Below, piece after piece: positions 7,314-14,114 of a DNA stretch of 64,000 nucleotides. A program made the position numbers and the translations under genes. Location of the stretch: contig NZ_JADQDQ010000010.1 in the NCBI RefSeq assembly GCF_015694725.1, forward strand, positions 1-64,000, given 5' to 3'. The notes under the pieces are model-generated. The model had not been told where the DNA came from. It saw only the letters and a program-made list of their open reading frames with translations, and did no database searches. Source of the stretch: Hymenobacter jeongseonensis (GTDB lineage Bacteria; Bacteroidota; Bacteroidia; Cytophagales; Hymenobacteraceae). The number at the start of each line of letters is the position of its first letter. Positions within the stretch are counted from its first letter, which is position 1.

Positions 7314-7360
7314 GGCCAACTGGGAACGCTCCGCCTCGGCGCGGGGGCGGCTAGTTGGGA
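7314..7360. repeat. GC-rich hairpin resembling a single attC
   Basis: GGCCAACT just after the stop codon pairs with AGTTGG at 7353-7358, and CCGCC (7331-7335) pairs with GGCGG (7346-7350), with an asymmetric bulge between. The ends are each one base from the integron boxes RYYYAAC and GTTRRRY. It could equally be a terminator lacking a U-tract. Confidence 0.4.
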
Positions 7361-7432
7361 GTGCAGTAGTCCATAGACGGGTGTAACAGAGTTTTTATAG
7401 CTAGGCCATCCTTGGCATACGAAGCGCCGCGA

Positions 7433-7471
7433 GTTCAGCCAAAGGGTAAATTGCTGCGAACCGAATTGGCT
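7433..7471 (+). repeat. Cassette-array element, copy F with hairpin arms
   Basis: GTTCAGCCAAAGGGT (7433-7447) is followed by GCGAACCG (7456-7463). AGCCAA (7437-7442) pairs with TTGGCT (7466-7471). Copies F and G share GTTCAGC and AAAGGGT and form a subtype. Confidence 0.6.
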
Positions 7472-7601
7472 TGTTATCGGGGCCATCCGAGCCAAAAGCG
7501 GAAGCCATACTTGGCGGCGATTGGTCGTAGTTTCTACTTTCGCCTGTTCCACCGGCTCGGCCGGTGTTTTGCCTGTCTTGCTCCCTAATCCATCCCCGCT
7601 C

Positions 7602-8072
7602 ATGGACCACAGCCGCCCACCCCTGCCCCCTTTTACCTTTGAAACCGCCGTCCAGAAAGCCCGCTTGGCCGAAAACGCGTGGAACGCGCGGGACCCGGAG
7701 CGGGTGTCCCTGGCGTATACCCCCGACAGCCAGTGGCGTAACCGCAGCGAGTTCTTCACCGGCCGCGCGTCCATCGTCGCGTTTCTCACCCGCAAGTGGG
7801 AACGGGAGCATGACTACCGGCTTATCAAGGAAGTCTGGGGCGTGCACGGGCACCAGATTGCCGTTCGCTTTCAGTACGAGTACCGGACGGCTGACGAGCA
7901 GTGGTATCGGGCCTACGGCAACGAGCAGTGGGCCTTTAATGAGTTGGGGCTCATGCAACGCCGCGAGGCCAGTATTAATGATGTCGCGATTGCCGAGGCG
8001 GAGCGCAAATTTCATTGGCTCCTGGGAGCTCGCCCCGTCGATCATCCCGGGCTGACGGAGCTCGGCCTGTAA
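7602..8072 (+). CDS. DUF1348 / SnoaL-like (NTF2-fold) protein
   Basis: The protein has 156 residues from the ATG at 7602; the frame is open further upstream, but family members begin near here. Segments such as WNARDPERVSLAYTPDS, FFTGRASIVAFLTRKW and HPGLTELGL at the end are characteristic of the DUF1348 family, small NTF2-like cone-fold proteins. The biochemical function of the family is unknown; related SnoaL-like folds are cyclases, isomerases or ligand binders. It is probably cytoplasmic, as there is no signal peptide. The stop codon lies inside the outer arm of element G, showing how closely gene and element are joined. Confidence 0.85.
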   Translation: MDHSRPPLPPFTFETAVQKARLAENAWNARDPERVSLAYTPDSQWRNRSEFFTGRASIVAFLTRKWEREHDYRLIKEVWGVHGHQIAVRFQYEYRTADEQWYRAYGNEQWAFNELGLMQRREASINDVAIAEAERKFHWLLGARPVDHPGLTELGL

Positions 8073-8134
8073 GCAGACCGTTAGTTGAAACTGTTCAGCG
8101 AAAGGGTAGAAAAACGAAACGAACAGTTGCTTAC
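8069..8134 (+). repeat. Cassette-array element, copy G, bulged double stem
   Basis: GTTCAGCGAAAGGGT (8093-8107) is followed by AAACGAAC (8117-8124). The inner arms AACTGTTC (8089-8096) and GAACAGTT (8121-8128) are perfect. The outer arms GTAAGC (8069-8074) and GCTTAC (8129-8134) are also perfect, leaving a one-sided bulge of about 14 nt on the left strand. This is the clearest fold in the array. Confidence 0.75.
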
Positions 8135-8147
8135 TGCAAGCCATCCC

Positions 8148-8738
8148 TCATTCGGTCCCCGTCTTGGGCGTGGGCAGGCGCATGCTCTCTTGCAGATGGG
8201 CCAGCACCTCGCCGGTGATTTCGGTGAAGCACGTGCGCATGGTCGTCTGGAAGCGAGCGGCGATTTCTCGGTAGGGTTTGAAGTTGCCGTTGAAGTAGGT
8301 TTCGGCGGGCGTTACAGAGATTGAATCCGGGCCCGTGGTCTTTTCCAGGAACACGAAATCGCTCACCTGGTAGTGGTAGTTGCCTTGGCGCACCGTAATG
8401 GTGGCCGTATAGCGCATCACACAGGGCAAGAGGGTTTTGCCGCCCCAGTCGTAGGTAAAGGGGGCGACGCCCGTGGTACGCATCACCTCGCCATCGGTCA
8501 CGCGCATGAGAACAGGGAGCTTACCAGCGGGTGCGACCCGTTGGGCCCAGGCGCGGGCGCGCAGCACCAACTCGGCTTGACTCACATCCGCGACCGGCAC
8601 GAGTGCCTGATAGGATAGGCGGGACTGCTGACCCAGCAACCCAGGCGGCCGGACTTGGCCCCAGCCGGGAACGGTGAGGCCGCAGAGCAGGGCCACCAGC
8701 AGTCCAGGAAGAGGAACGGAGGCGAAACAAGACTTCAT
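8148..8738 (-). CDS. Exported DUF4468-like protein
   Basis: The start at 8738 gives a 196-residue protein with a signal peptide (SCFASVPLPGLLVALLCG, then VPGWGQ); a longer frame would run through element H and is rejected. The body resembles the DUF4468 (TBP-like fold) family of Bacteroidota exported proteins: ARAWAQRV, then TATITVRQGNYHYQVSDFVF, then a C-terminal helix. The function of that family is unknown. The gene is antiparallel to elements G and H, which flank it. A contiguous match over the whole domain is likely, but I recognise it only from the general pattern. Confidence 0.65.
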   Translation of the reverse strand: MKSCFASVPLPGLLVALLCGLTVPGWGQVRPPGLLGQQSRLSYQALVPVADVSQAELVLRARAWAQRVAPAGKLPVLMRVTDGEVMRTTGVAPFTYDWGGKTLLPCVMRYTATITVRQGNYHYQVSDFVFLEKTTGPDSISVTPAETYFNGNFKPYREIAARFQTTMRTCFTEITGEVLAHLQESMRLPTPKTGTE

Positions 8739-8808
8739 ACCGGGGAGAACAAGCACTAGGAGGAGGCAAGCTACCACGCTTATCGGCGCAAGCGTATGCG
8801 ACCGAAGG

Positions 8809-8824
8809 GGTTCACCTAAACGGT
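8809..8824 (+). repeat. Cassette-array element, copy H (half element)
   Basis: GGTTCACCTAAACGGT fits the first half exactly. The second AAACGAGC is absent and no right arm is seen, so this last copy, nearest the tRNA, may be a truncated array end. Confidence 0.6.
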
Positions 8825-8900
8825 GGTTTTCGTAATACACCTAGCATCTAAAACACAACTAACAGAGCCAACCGGGGGCAAAACCGGGGGCAATAAATAA

Positions 8901-8934
8901 AAAAGGCCACTCACGATATCGTGAGTGGCCTTTT
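8901..8934. terminator. Bidirectional terminator next to tRNA-Asn
   Basis: A perfect 34-bp palindrome with 17-bp arms (8901-8917 and 8918-8934), A-run on one side and T-run on the other. It lies 2 nt from the 3' end of the minus-strand tRNA gene and separates it from the accessory region. Confidence 0.85.
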
Positions 8935-8936
8935 AG

Positions 8937-9010
8937 CGCTCCCTCCTGGGCTCGAACCAGGGACCCTCTGATTAACAGTCAGATGCTCTAACCGGCTGAG
9001 CTAAGGAAGC
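8937..9010 (-). tRNA. tRNA-Asn (GTT)
   Basis: The 74-nt gene folds as a cloverleaf. The acceptor strands at 9004-9010 and 8938-8944 pair over 7 bp with one G-U. The anticodon stem TCTGA/TCAGA encloses the loop CTGTTAA with anticodon GTT (plus-strand 8974-8976). The T arm contains GGTTCGAGC. CCA is not encoded. The accessory cassette region abuts its 3' end, a common integration position for genomic islands. Confidence 0.95.
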
Positions 9011-9119
9011 AATTGCTTGCCCGAAACCCGGTGTTGTTGTTTCGGACTGCAAACTTACGGCCTTCTCTAAAAAGACACAAGCCAAAACCGCTTTTTTTTC
9101 TAAAAACTTCTTCCACTCC

Positions 9120-9593
9120 TCAATTTGTGACATTCAGCAACGTTCCTTGCAAGCTCGTGCTGTACTGTTTCAAAGGTCTTGAGGTCGGACCACCAGTGAC
9201 TTGGCCGCGCAAGTCGAACTGCGAAGAGCAACACGAATCTCGCATAAAAAAACGCGACTGGTCGAGGCTAACGAGTGCGCAGGCATCGTACGGCTGGTAG
9301 GGACAGTTGCGTTCAAAGGCCAAAAACGTATTGGCACTCTGCCGAACGATGATAACGCCCTTCACCCCGCCATCGCCGGCGGGGCCCTTGGCGGGCAAGG
9401 TAACGGCACCATTGTCGACGCGGAGGTTGGCGTATTGCTGATTGGTGATGTTGATGCTCAAGTTCACCGGGGCGTAGGGTATCAGCGGCTGGTCGTTGTT
9501 CTTGTCGCCGCACGCCCCCAGAAGGAAAACGGCCGCCGATAGCCCACACAAATTCACGGAACGTGCCAACAGACAGAGCAAATAATTCTTCAT
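9120..9593 (-). CDS. Rieske-fold-like lipoprotein lacking cluster ligands
   Basis: The protein has 157 residues. The N-terminal hydrophobic stretch ends at a lipobox (LGAC), so it is a lipoprotein. The C-terminal half follows the Rieske [2Fe-2S] layout: FERNCPYQPYDAC at the first ligand box and DSCCSSQFDLRGQVTGGP plus RPLKQY at the second, very close to the usual CxxHGSxFD..G....GPA..PL..Y. However, the two His ligands are replaced (CPY instead of CxH, CCSS instead of CxxH). It therefore probably keeps the fold but not a normal cluster. Ordinary Rieske proteins transfer electrons; this one may be structural or bind another ligand. It sits alone between the tRNA and a fatty-acid gene. Confidence 0.7.
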   Translation of the reverse strand: MKNYLLCLLARSVNLCGLSAAVFLLGACGDKNNDQPLIPYAPVNLSINITNQQYANLRVDNGAVTLPAKGPAGDGGVKGVIIVRQSANTFLAFERNCPYQPYDACALVSLDQSRFFMRDSCCSSQFDLRGQVTGGPTSRPLKQYSTSLQGTLLNVTN

Positions 9594-9606
9594 TTCGAAT
9601 AAACCC

Positions 9607-10455
9607 TTAATACTTGTAGAATCCCTGGCCAGTTTTGCGGCCGTGGTGGCCAGCGTCTACCTTTTGCTGCTGAATGCGGCTGGGCCGAAATTTCGCATCC
9701 TGATGAAAGGAGGCAAACATGGCGCTGGTTACCGAGAAGTTGGTATCCACGCCAATTAGGTCCATCAACCGAAAAGGGCCCATTTTGAATCCACTGGCTT
9801 CCAGCAATTCATCCACCACCTGAAAAGAGGCCACGTTCTCCTCGACCACTTTCAGGCTCTCGACATAGTAATGCCGCGCTACCCGGTTCACAATAAAGCC
9901 GGGGGCATCGGCAGCCCGGACTGGGGTTTTGCCCAACCGCTTGGCCAATGTTTCCACCGCATCAGCCACTTCGGGCGCGGTAGCCACTCCGCTGATAACT
10001 TCCACCAACGGCATCAACGGGGCCGGATTGAAGAAGTGCATGCCCACCACCCGCTCCGGGTTCGGCACCTTGGCCGCCAGCTGCGTGATGGGCAAGGACG
10101 AAGTATTGGAAGCCAGAATGGTTTGCGGGCCGTTGATGGCTGCCAACTCCCCAAATAGCTGATGCTTCACATCTAGGCGCTCCACCACAGCCTCCACAAT
10201 GAGGTCGGCCTGCACCACGCTCATGTCGGTAGTGATGGTGAGGCGGGCCAGGGCCGCGTCGCGCGCGTCGGCGCTGAGCTTGCTTTTTTCAACCAGCTTG
10301 CCCAGCCCGGCCGCAATAGCTGCCTGCGCTTTTTCCAGGGCGGCCGGGTTCAGGTCAAACAAAACAGTGGGCAAGCCGTGCTGGATGCCCAATTGGGCAA
10401 TGCCGAGGCCCATCGTGCCGGCCCCAACCACGGCAAGGGTTTGAATGTCGTTCAT
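9607..10455 (-). CDS. 3-hydroxyacyl-CoA (3-hydroxybutyryl-CoA) dehydrogenase
   Basis: With the start at 10455 the protein has 282 residues, the family's usual length. The N-terminal Rossmann fold has GAGTMGLG (residues 10-17). HFFNPAPLMPLVEVI contains the catalytic His region, and DAPGFIVNRVARHYY begins the C-terminal dimerisation domain. It oxidises 3-hydroxyacyl-CoA to 3-ketoacyl-CoA with NAD(P), in beta-oxidation, phenylacetate breakdown or butyrate/PHB metabolism. TACCTTCG, one base from the -7 consensus, lies about 4 nt before this ATG and decides against the longer frame to 10485. No other pathway genes are adjacent, so the exact substrate is open. Confidence 0.9.
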   Translation of the reverse strand: MNDIQTLAVVGAGTMGLGIAQLGIQHGLPTVLFDLNPAALEKAQAAIAAGLGKLVEKSKLSADARDAALARLTITTDMSVVQADLIVEAVVERLDVKHQLFGELAAINGPQTILASNTSSLPITQLAAKVPNPERVVGMHFFNPAPLMPLVEVISGVATAPEVADAVETLAKRLGKTPVRAADAPGFIVNRVARHYYVESLKVVEENVASFQVVDELLEASGFKMGPFRLMDLIGVDTNFSVTSAMFASFHQDAKFRPSRIQQQKVDAGHHGRKTGQGFYKY

Positions 10456-10536
10456 GGTGCGAAGGTAAACGGCCCGCACGGCCAAGCAGAACTTGGCGGT
10501 GCGGGCCGCAGGGCGCTTTGCGCGAAAATTGGAAGC

Positions 10537-11508
10537 TTATTTCTTGAAAAGCGAATTTACAAACGTGTGCCGGTCGAAGAGTTGCAGGTCGGTCATCTTC
10601 TCTCCCACCCCGATGTAGCGCACCGGAATACTGAACTGGTCCGAGATGCCAATGACCACGCCGCCCCGGGCCGTGCCGTCGAGTTTGGTGATGGCCAAGG
10701 CCGTGACTTCGGTGGCTTTGGTGAACTCCTTGGCTTGCAGAAACGCGTTTTGGCCCGTGCTGCCATCCAGTACCAGCAGTACTTCGTGGGGCGCATCGGG
10801 AATCACCTTTTGCATCACGCGCTTGATTTTGCTCAGCTCGTTCATCAGGTTCACCTTGTTGTGCAGGCGGCCGGCCGTGTCGATGATGACCACATCGGCC
10901 CCCAGCTCCACGCCTTTGCGTACGGCGTCGTATGCGACCGAGGCCGGGTCAGTGTTCATGCCGTGGCTCACCACGGGCACGCCCACCCGTTCGCCCCAAA
11001 TAATGAGTTGGTCAACGGCAGCCGCACGGAAGGTATCCGCCGCCCCTAGCACTACCTTTTTGCCCGCAGCATGGAAGCGGTGGGCCAGTTTGCCGATGGT
11101 CGTGGTTTTGCCCACGCCGTTCACGCCCACCACCATGATGACATAGGGTTGACCGGAACTGCCCGCGCTATCGAGCACGGCCATGGAGCCGGAGTTGTTG
11201 TCCTCCAGCAACGCCGCAATTTCCTCGCGCAGAATGCGGTCCAGCTCGCCGGTGCTCACGTATTTGTCGCGCGCCACCCGCGCCTCAATGCGGTCGATGA
11301 CCTTCACCGTGGTTTCGATGCCGACGTCGGCGTGCACCAGTAGTCCTTCCAAATCATCGAGCACGGCTTCGTCCACGGTGTTTTTTCCCACCACGGCTTT
11401 GCTCAGCTGCTCAAAAAAATTGGCTTTGGTCTTTTCCAAGCCCGCATCAAGCGAGGCCTGCTGCGTGGTGCTTTCCTTGTCCTTTTTAAAAAAATCGAAG
11501 AGGCCCAT
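10537..11508 (-). CDS. ftsY: Signal recognition particle receptor FtsY
   Basis: The 323-residue protein is the membrane-docking GTPase for SRP-dependent protein targeting. It has the four-helix N domain (about 20-110) and the NG GTPase core: P-loop GVNGVGKTTT at 128-137, DTFRAAA from 158, DTAGR from 210 and TKLDGTARGG near 275. The acidic A domain is very short, as is usual in Bacteroidota. It follows rpmG and the DUF4295 gene on the same strand, the conserved Bacteroidota order, but a strong hairpin terminator (11650-11677) and an inverted-repeat pair lie between, so it may have its own promoter. Confidence 0.97.
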   Translation of the reverse strand: MGLFDFFKKDKESTTQQASLDAGLEKTKANFFEQLSKAVVGKNTVDEAVLDDLEGLLVHADVGIETTVKVIDRIEARVARDKYVSTGELDRILREEIAALLEDNNSGSMAVLDSAGSSGQPYVIMVVGVNGVGKTTTIGKLAHRFHAAGKKVVLGAADTFRAAAVDQLIIWGERVGVPVVSHGMNTDPASVAYDAVRKGVELGADVVIIDTAGRLHNKVNLMNELSKIKRVMQKVIPDAPHEVLLVLDGSTGQNAFLQAKEFTKATEVTALAITKLDGTARGGVVIGISDQFSIPVRYIGVGEKMTDLQLFDRHTFVNSLFKK

Positions 11509-11517
11509 GGGGGTTCG

Positions 11518-11618
11518 GTCATGCTGAGCTTGCGAAGCATCGTATCACGGTCGCAGGACTCTGATTGGTAACTCTATAAAAAGCAGCCGTGATGGGATGC
11601 TTTCTGCGTCAGCACGAC
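11518..11618. repeat. REP/MITE-like inverted pair upstream of ftsY
   Basis: The segment at 11518-11554 (containing GTCATGCTGAGC and GAAGCATC) is repeated inverted at 11583-11618 with roughly three quarters identity. GCTGAGC...GAAGCAT is, from my recollection of Bacteroidota genomes, a widespread dispersed palindromic repeat. No other copy is seen in this window. Confidence 0.5.
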
Positions 11619-11649
11619 AAAAGTCAGCCTGACGAAATTGGTAACACGC

Positions 11650-11677
11650 AAAAAGTCCCACGAAGGTGGGACTTTTT
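11650..11677. terminator. Terminator after DUF4295 gene
   Basis: A perfect 12-bp stem (AAAAAGTCCCAC with GTGGGACTTTTT) around a 4-nt loop. On the minus strand it terminates the rpmG-DUF4295 transcript before ftsY. Confidence 0.85.
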
Positions 11678-11708
11678 AAACTTCTACAAAGCCGATACCG
11701 GCCAGCAA

Positions 11709-11873
11709 CTATTTGTTGCCGGTGGCCAGGTACTCCTGCACTTTGTCGAGGAGAACCATTTCCTCACGGAAGGTATAAGCACCGGTCTTCTCCGATTTAA
11801 CGGCACGAATCACCTTTGCCCAGTTCTTGGCGTTCTCTGTGGTTTTCAGAGTTGCTACTACTTTCTTAGCCAT
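11709..11873 (-). CDS. DUF4295 family small basic protein
   Basis: This 54-residue gene starts MAKKVVATLKTTENAKNWAK and continues with a VKSEKTGAYTFREEMV segment, which I recognise as the DUF4295 family. It is found almost only in Bacteroidota, between rpmG and ftsY, as here. Its size, basic charge and linkage to ribosomal protein genes suggest a ribosome-associated role, but the function is not established. It begins 8 bp downstream of rpmG on the same strand, so the two are co-transcribed. Confidence 0.9.
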   Translation of the reverse strand: MAKKVVATLKTTENAKNWAKVIRAVKSEKTGAYTFREEMVLLDKVQEYLATGNK

Positions 11874-11881
11874 TGTTCAGG

Positions 11882-12064
11882 TTATTTAATTTCCTTGTGA
11901 ACGGTCATTTTCTTGAGGATGGGGTTGAATTTCTTCAACTCGATGCGCTCAGGGGTGTTCTTGCGGTTCTTGGTGGTGATGTAGCGCGAGGTGCCCGGCA
12001 TCCCCGAGGTTTTATGCTCGGTGCATTCCATGATAACCTGCACCCGGTTTCCTTTCTTGGCCAT
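11882..12064 (-). CDS. rpmG: Large-subunit ribosomal protein bL33
   Basis: This 60-residue protein begins MAKKGNRVQVIMECTEHK and contains TSRYITTKNRKNTPERIELKKFNP, the signature of bL33, a component near the E site of the 50S subunit. The zinc-binding CxxC pairs are absent (a single Cys remains), so it is the zinc-independent form. It is followed closely by the DUF4295 gene. In Bacteroidota rpmB usually precedes it directly, but here an aminopeptidase gene of about 1.7 kb lies between. Confidence 0.97.
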   Translation of the reverse strand: MAKKGNRVQVIMECTEHKTSGMPGTSRYITTKNRKNTPERIELKKFNPILKKMTVHKEIK

Positions 12065-12219
12065 CTCGACGGGGGTGTTGTTTTTTTAAATTTAGGACTG
12101 CAAAGGTACGGGTCTTTTTGGAAACGACCAAGGGTTATGTCGCAACTTTCAGTCCGAGAAGCAGAACGACCGTTGAGCAAGCTAAAAAAACAGTCCTGCT
12201 GAGCGCACAAGTACCCCAG

Positions 12220-13926
12220 CTATTTCAATTCAGGCAGCTTAAATCCCTCTAGGGCGCTGGGTTCTGCCATGAGCTTCTCAATATCGGCCACGGTGCGTGG
12301 CGCTTCGGCCGACATGTTTTCGTAGCCGGTGGTGGTAATCAACACATCGTCTTCAATGCGAACGCCGATGTTCCACCACTTGGGGTCGCAGGGCGAGCCG
12401 GCCGGAATGTAAATACCCGGCTCCACGGTGATGACGGTGCCGGGCTGCAAAGGGCCGTAGCTGCCCCGGTCGTGCACATCGAGGCCCAGGTAATGGCTGG
12501 AGCCGTGGGGGTAGTACTTGCGGAATTCGTCTTTCTTTTTGATGATGCCGAGCTTAAGCAGGCCATTGGCCACCACGTCCTGCGTGGCTTGGTTGGGGGC
12601 GTTGAACTCGGCCCCGGGGCGGCAAGCGGCAAAGCCGGCTTCCTGGGCGGCCAGCACCAACTCGTAAATCTGGCGCTGCGTGGGGCTGAACTTGCCGGAA
12701 GGTGGCGCGGTCCGCGTGACGTCGGCTGAATAGCCGTGGTATTCGGCCCCGCAGTCCATCAATATCAAGTCGTTGTCGAGGCGCTGTCGGTCGTTGGTTT
12801 CGTAGTGCAGGATGCAGCCGTTGGCCCCGGCGCCCACAATGCTGGGGTAGCCTTGGAATTCGGCTCCGTAGCGGCGGTACACGTACTCGTGCAAGCCTTG
12901 TACTTCCATTTCGCCCATTTCGGGCTTTACCAGCTTCATTACTTCGCGCTGGCCCATGGCGCTGATGCGGATGGCGCGGCGGAGCAAGGTCAGTTCTTCG
13001 GGGGTTTTGATGACGCGGAGTCCGTCGAGTTTCTGGCCCAGTGTGGCGTCGTCGAAGCGACCGGGGGGATTGGCGGCGATGGCTGCCTCGCGGGCGGCAT
13101 CGGTGGTGGCCGCCAGGTACGCGCTTATCAGCGGCGCCGCCGCCAGAGAAGGTGTTTCCTTGATTCGGCTGTTGAGGTAGTCAGAAACCCGCTTGGCATT
13201 CCGGACGCCATTGCGCCGGATGGCGGCGCTGAGGGCGCTTATTTCGGGATTGTAGTTGGCGGGTATCCCGGCTTGCTGCCGGAACGTGGCCACCAGACTG
13301 TAGAGGTCGGCCGGGTTGTTGAAGTCGTCGCGGGCATCGGTGGGCAAGTCGACAAAGAGAATCTGTTCGAAATCGGCCCACGAAATACCCACGCTGCCAA
13401 ACGTTTTGTTGTCGGCGGCAAACTGCAAGCCCAACTGGTTTTTGGCGCCGGCAGCGCCGAGGCGGCGGCCAGTCCACGACTCCCGCGCCGGGTCGCGCGT
13501 TTGGGTAAACAGGGCTTCGGTGACGCCCGCCTGCCCGCCCACGGTGCGCGGCTCTTTGAAAAGCAACAGCACAGCATCGGGCTCCTCGTAGCCGGTGAGG
13601 TAGTAAAAGTCGGGGTTTTGGTGGTAGATGAAGTCGACGTCATTGGCGCGGTTCCGCACCGGCGCGGCAAACAGAACGGCTACGCCTTTGGCCGGCAATT
13701 GGGCCCGCAGCAACTCGCGCCGCTGCTTATGAAAGGCGGGCGAAAGAAAATCGGTGGGGCGGGCAGGCACCGAAGCGGCCGTGAGCGGCTCGGGAATGGA
13801 AACGGCGTTTTGCGCTTCAGCCACCAAACCGGCCAGCACAAGGCAGCCTCCGAAAACGAGTTGAACCGTGCGCCGAACGGGCACAGGCGCGAGCAAATGA
13901 GGGAATAAAGAACGCCGCATAGTCAT
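12220..13926 (-). CDS. pepP: Secreted Xaa-Pro aminopeptidase (M24B)
   Basis: Starting at 13926 the protein has 568 residues, with an N-terminal signal peptide (hydrophobic stretch ending AEAQ). Residues about 45-270 form the aminopeptidase P N-domain (FYYLTGYEEPDAVLLL). The C-terminal pita-bread domain has the dinuclear metal ligands: MDCG and SADVTRT (two Asp), GSSHYLGLDVHD (His), VEPGIY (Glu) and RIEDD (Glu). It removes N-terminal residues preceding proline. The signal suggests a periplasmic location, unlike cytoplasmic PepP. An ATG 6 bp further in (13920) is an alternative start. It lies between rpmG and rpmB, behind a hairpin that probably ends the rpmB transcript. Confidence 0.92.
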   Translation of the reverse strand: MTMRRSLFPHLLAPVPVRRTVQLVFGGCLVLAGLVAEAQNAVSIPEPLTAASVPARPTDFLSPAFHKQRRELLRAQLPAKGVAVLFAAPVRNRANDVDFIYHQNPDFYYLTGYEEPDAVLLLFKEPRTVGGQAGVTEALFTQTRDPARESWTGRRLGAAGAKNQLGLQFAADNKTFGSVGISWADFEQILFVDLPTDARDDFNNPADLYSLVATFRQQAGIPANYNPEISALSAAIRRNGVRNAKRVSDYLNSRIKETPSLAAAPLISAYLAATTDAAREAAIAANPPGRFDDATLGQKLDGLRVIKTPEELTLLRRAIRISAMGQREVMKLVKPEMGEMEVQGLHEYVYRRYGAEFQGYPSIVGAGANGCILHYETNDRQRLDNDLILMDCGAEYHGYSADVTRTAPPSGKFSPTQRQIYELVLAAQEAGFAACRPGAEFNAPNQATQDVVANGLLKLGIIKKKDEFRKYYPHGSSHYLGLDVHDRGSYGPLQPGTVITVEPGIYIPAGSPCDPKWWNIGVRIEDDVLITTTGYENMSAEAPRTVADIEKLMAEPSALEGFKLPELK

Positions 13927-13976
13927 CAAAGGGTTGGGGAAAAGGGAGCTAAAAGCCAAGTTACCGCCAACAGACA

Positions 13977-14027
13977 AAGCCAGCGCCGATACAGTTGCCT
14001 GGAGGGCAAACGTATCGGCGCTGGCTT
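13977..14027. terminator. Hairpin between rpmB and pepP
   Basis: Perfect 16-bp arms (13977-13992 and 14012-14027) around a 19-nt loop. It is downstream of rpmB on the minus strand; the T-run is weak, so it is only a probable terminator. Confidence 0.6.
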
Positions 14028-14114
14028 AGCGTATTTAGTGGAATGCCGGGCGGGCAGCAAGCTGAAAGACTGTCGTCTATCTACTCAGCACGCACCCGTG
14101 CCAATCACTAAAAT

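Noticed and set aside
3458..8824. CRISPR array
   Set aside because: The repeats are short, imperfect and separated by whole genes of 300-1,500 bp, not by uniform spacers.
3458..8824. Repeated element as ordinary regulator operators
   Set aside because: Considered because of the AAACG direct repeats. The elements keep one orientation while genes face both ways and lie after plus-strand genes as often as before others, which does not suit an operator. Not fully excluded.
3458..8824. Classical integron attC family for the repeated element
   Set aside because: The ends do not carry RYYYAAC/GTTRRRY, and the conserved part is internal; no intI gene is in the window.
8739..8840. N-terminal extension of the DUF4468-like gene
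   Set aside because: The extension would overlap element H and place the signal peptide internally.
12736..13908. Long open frame (390 codons) antisense to the aminopeptidase P gene
   Set aside because: It is a by-product of GC-rich codon usage; the minus-strand protein has full catalytic motifs, and the antisense product has no recognisable domain.
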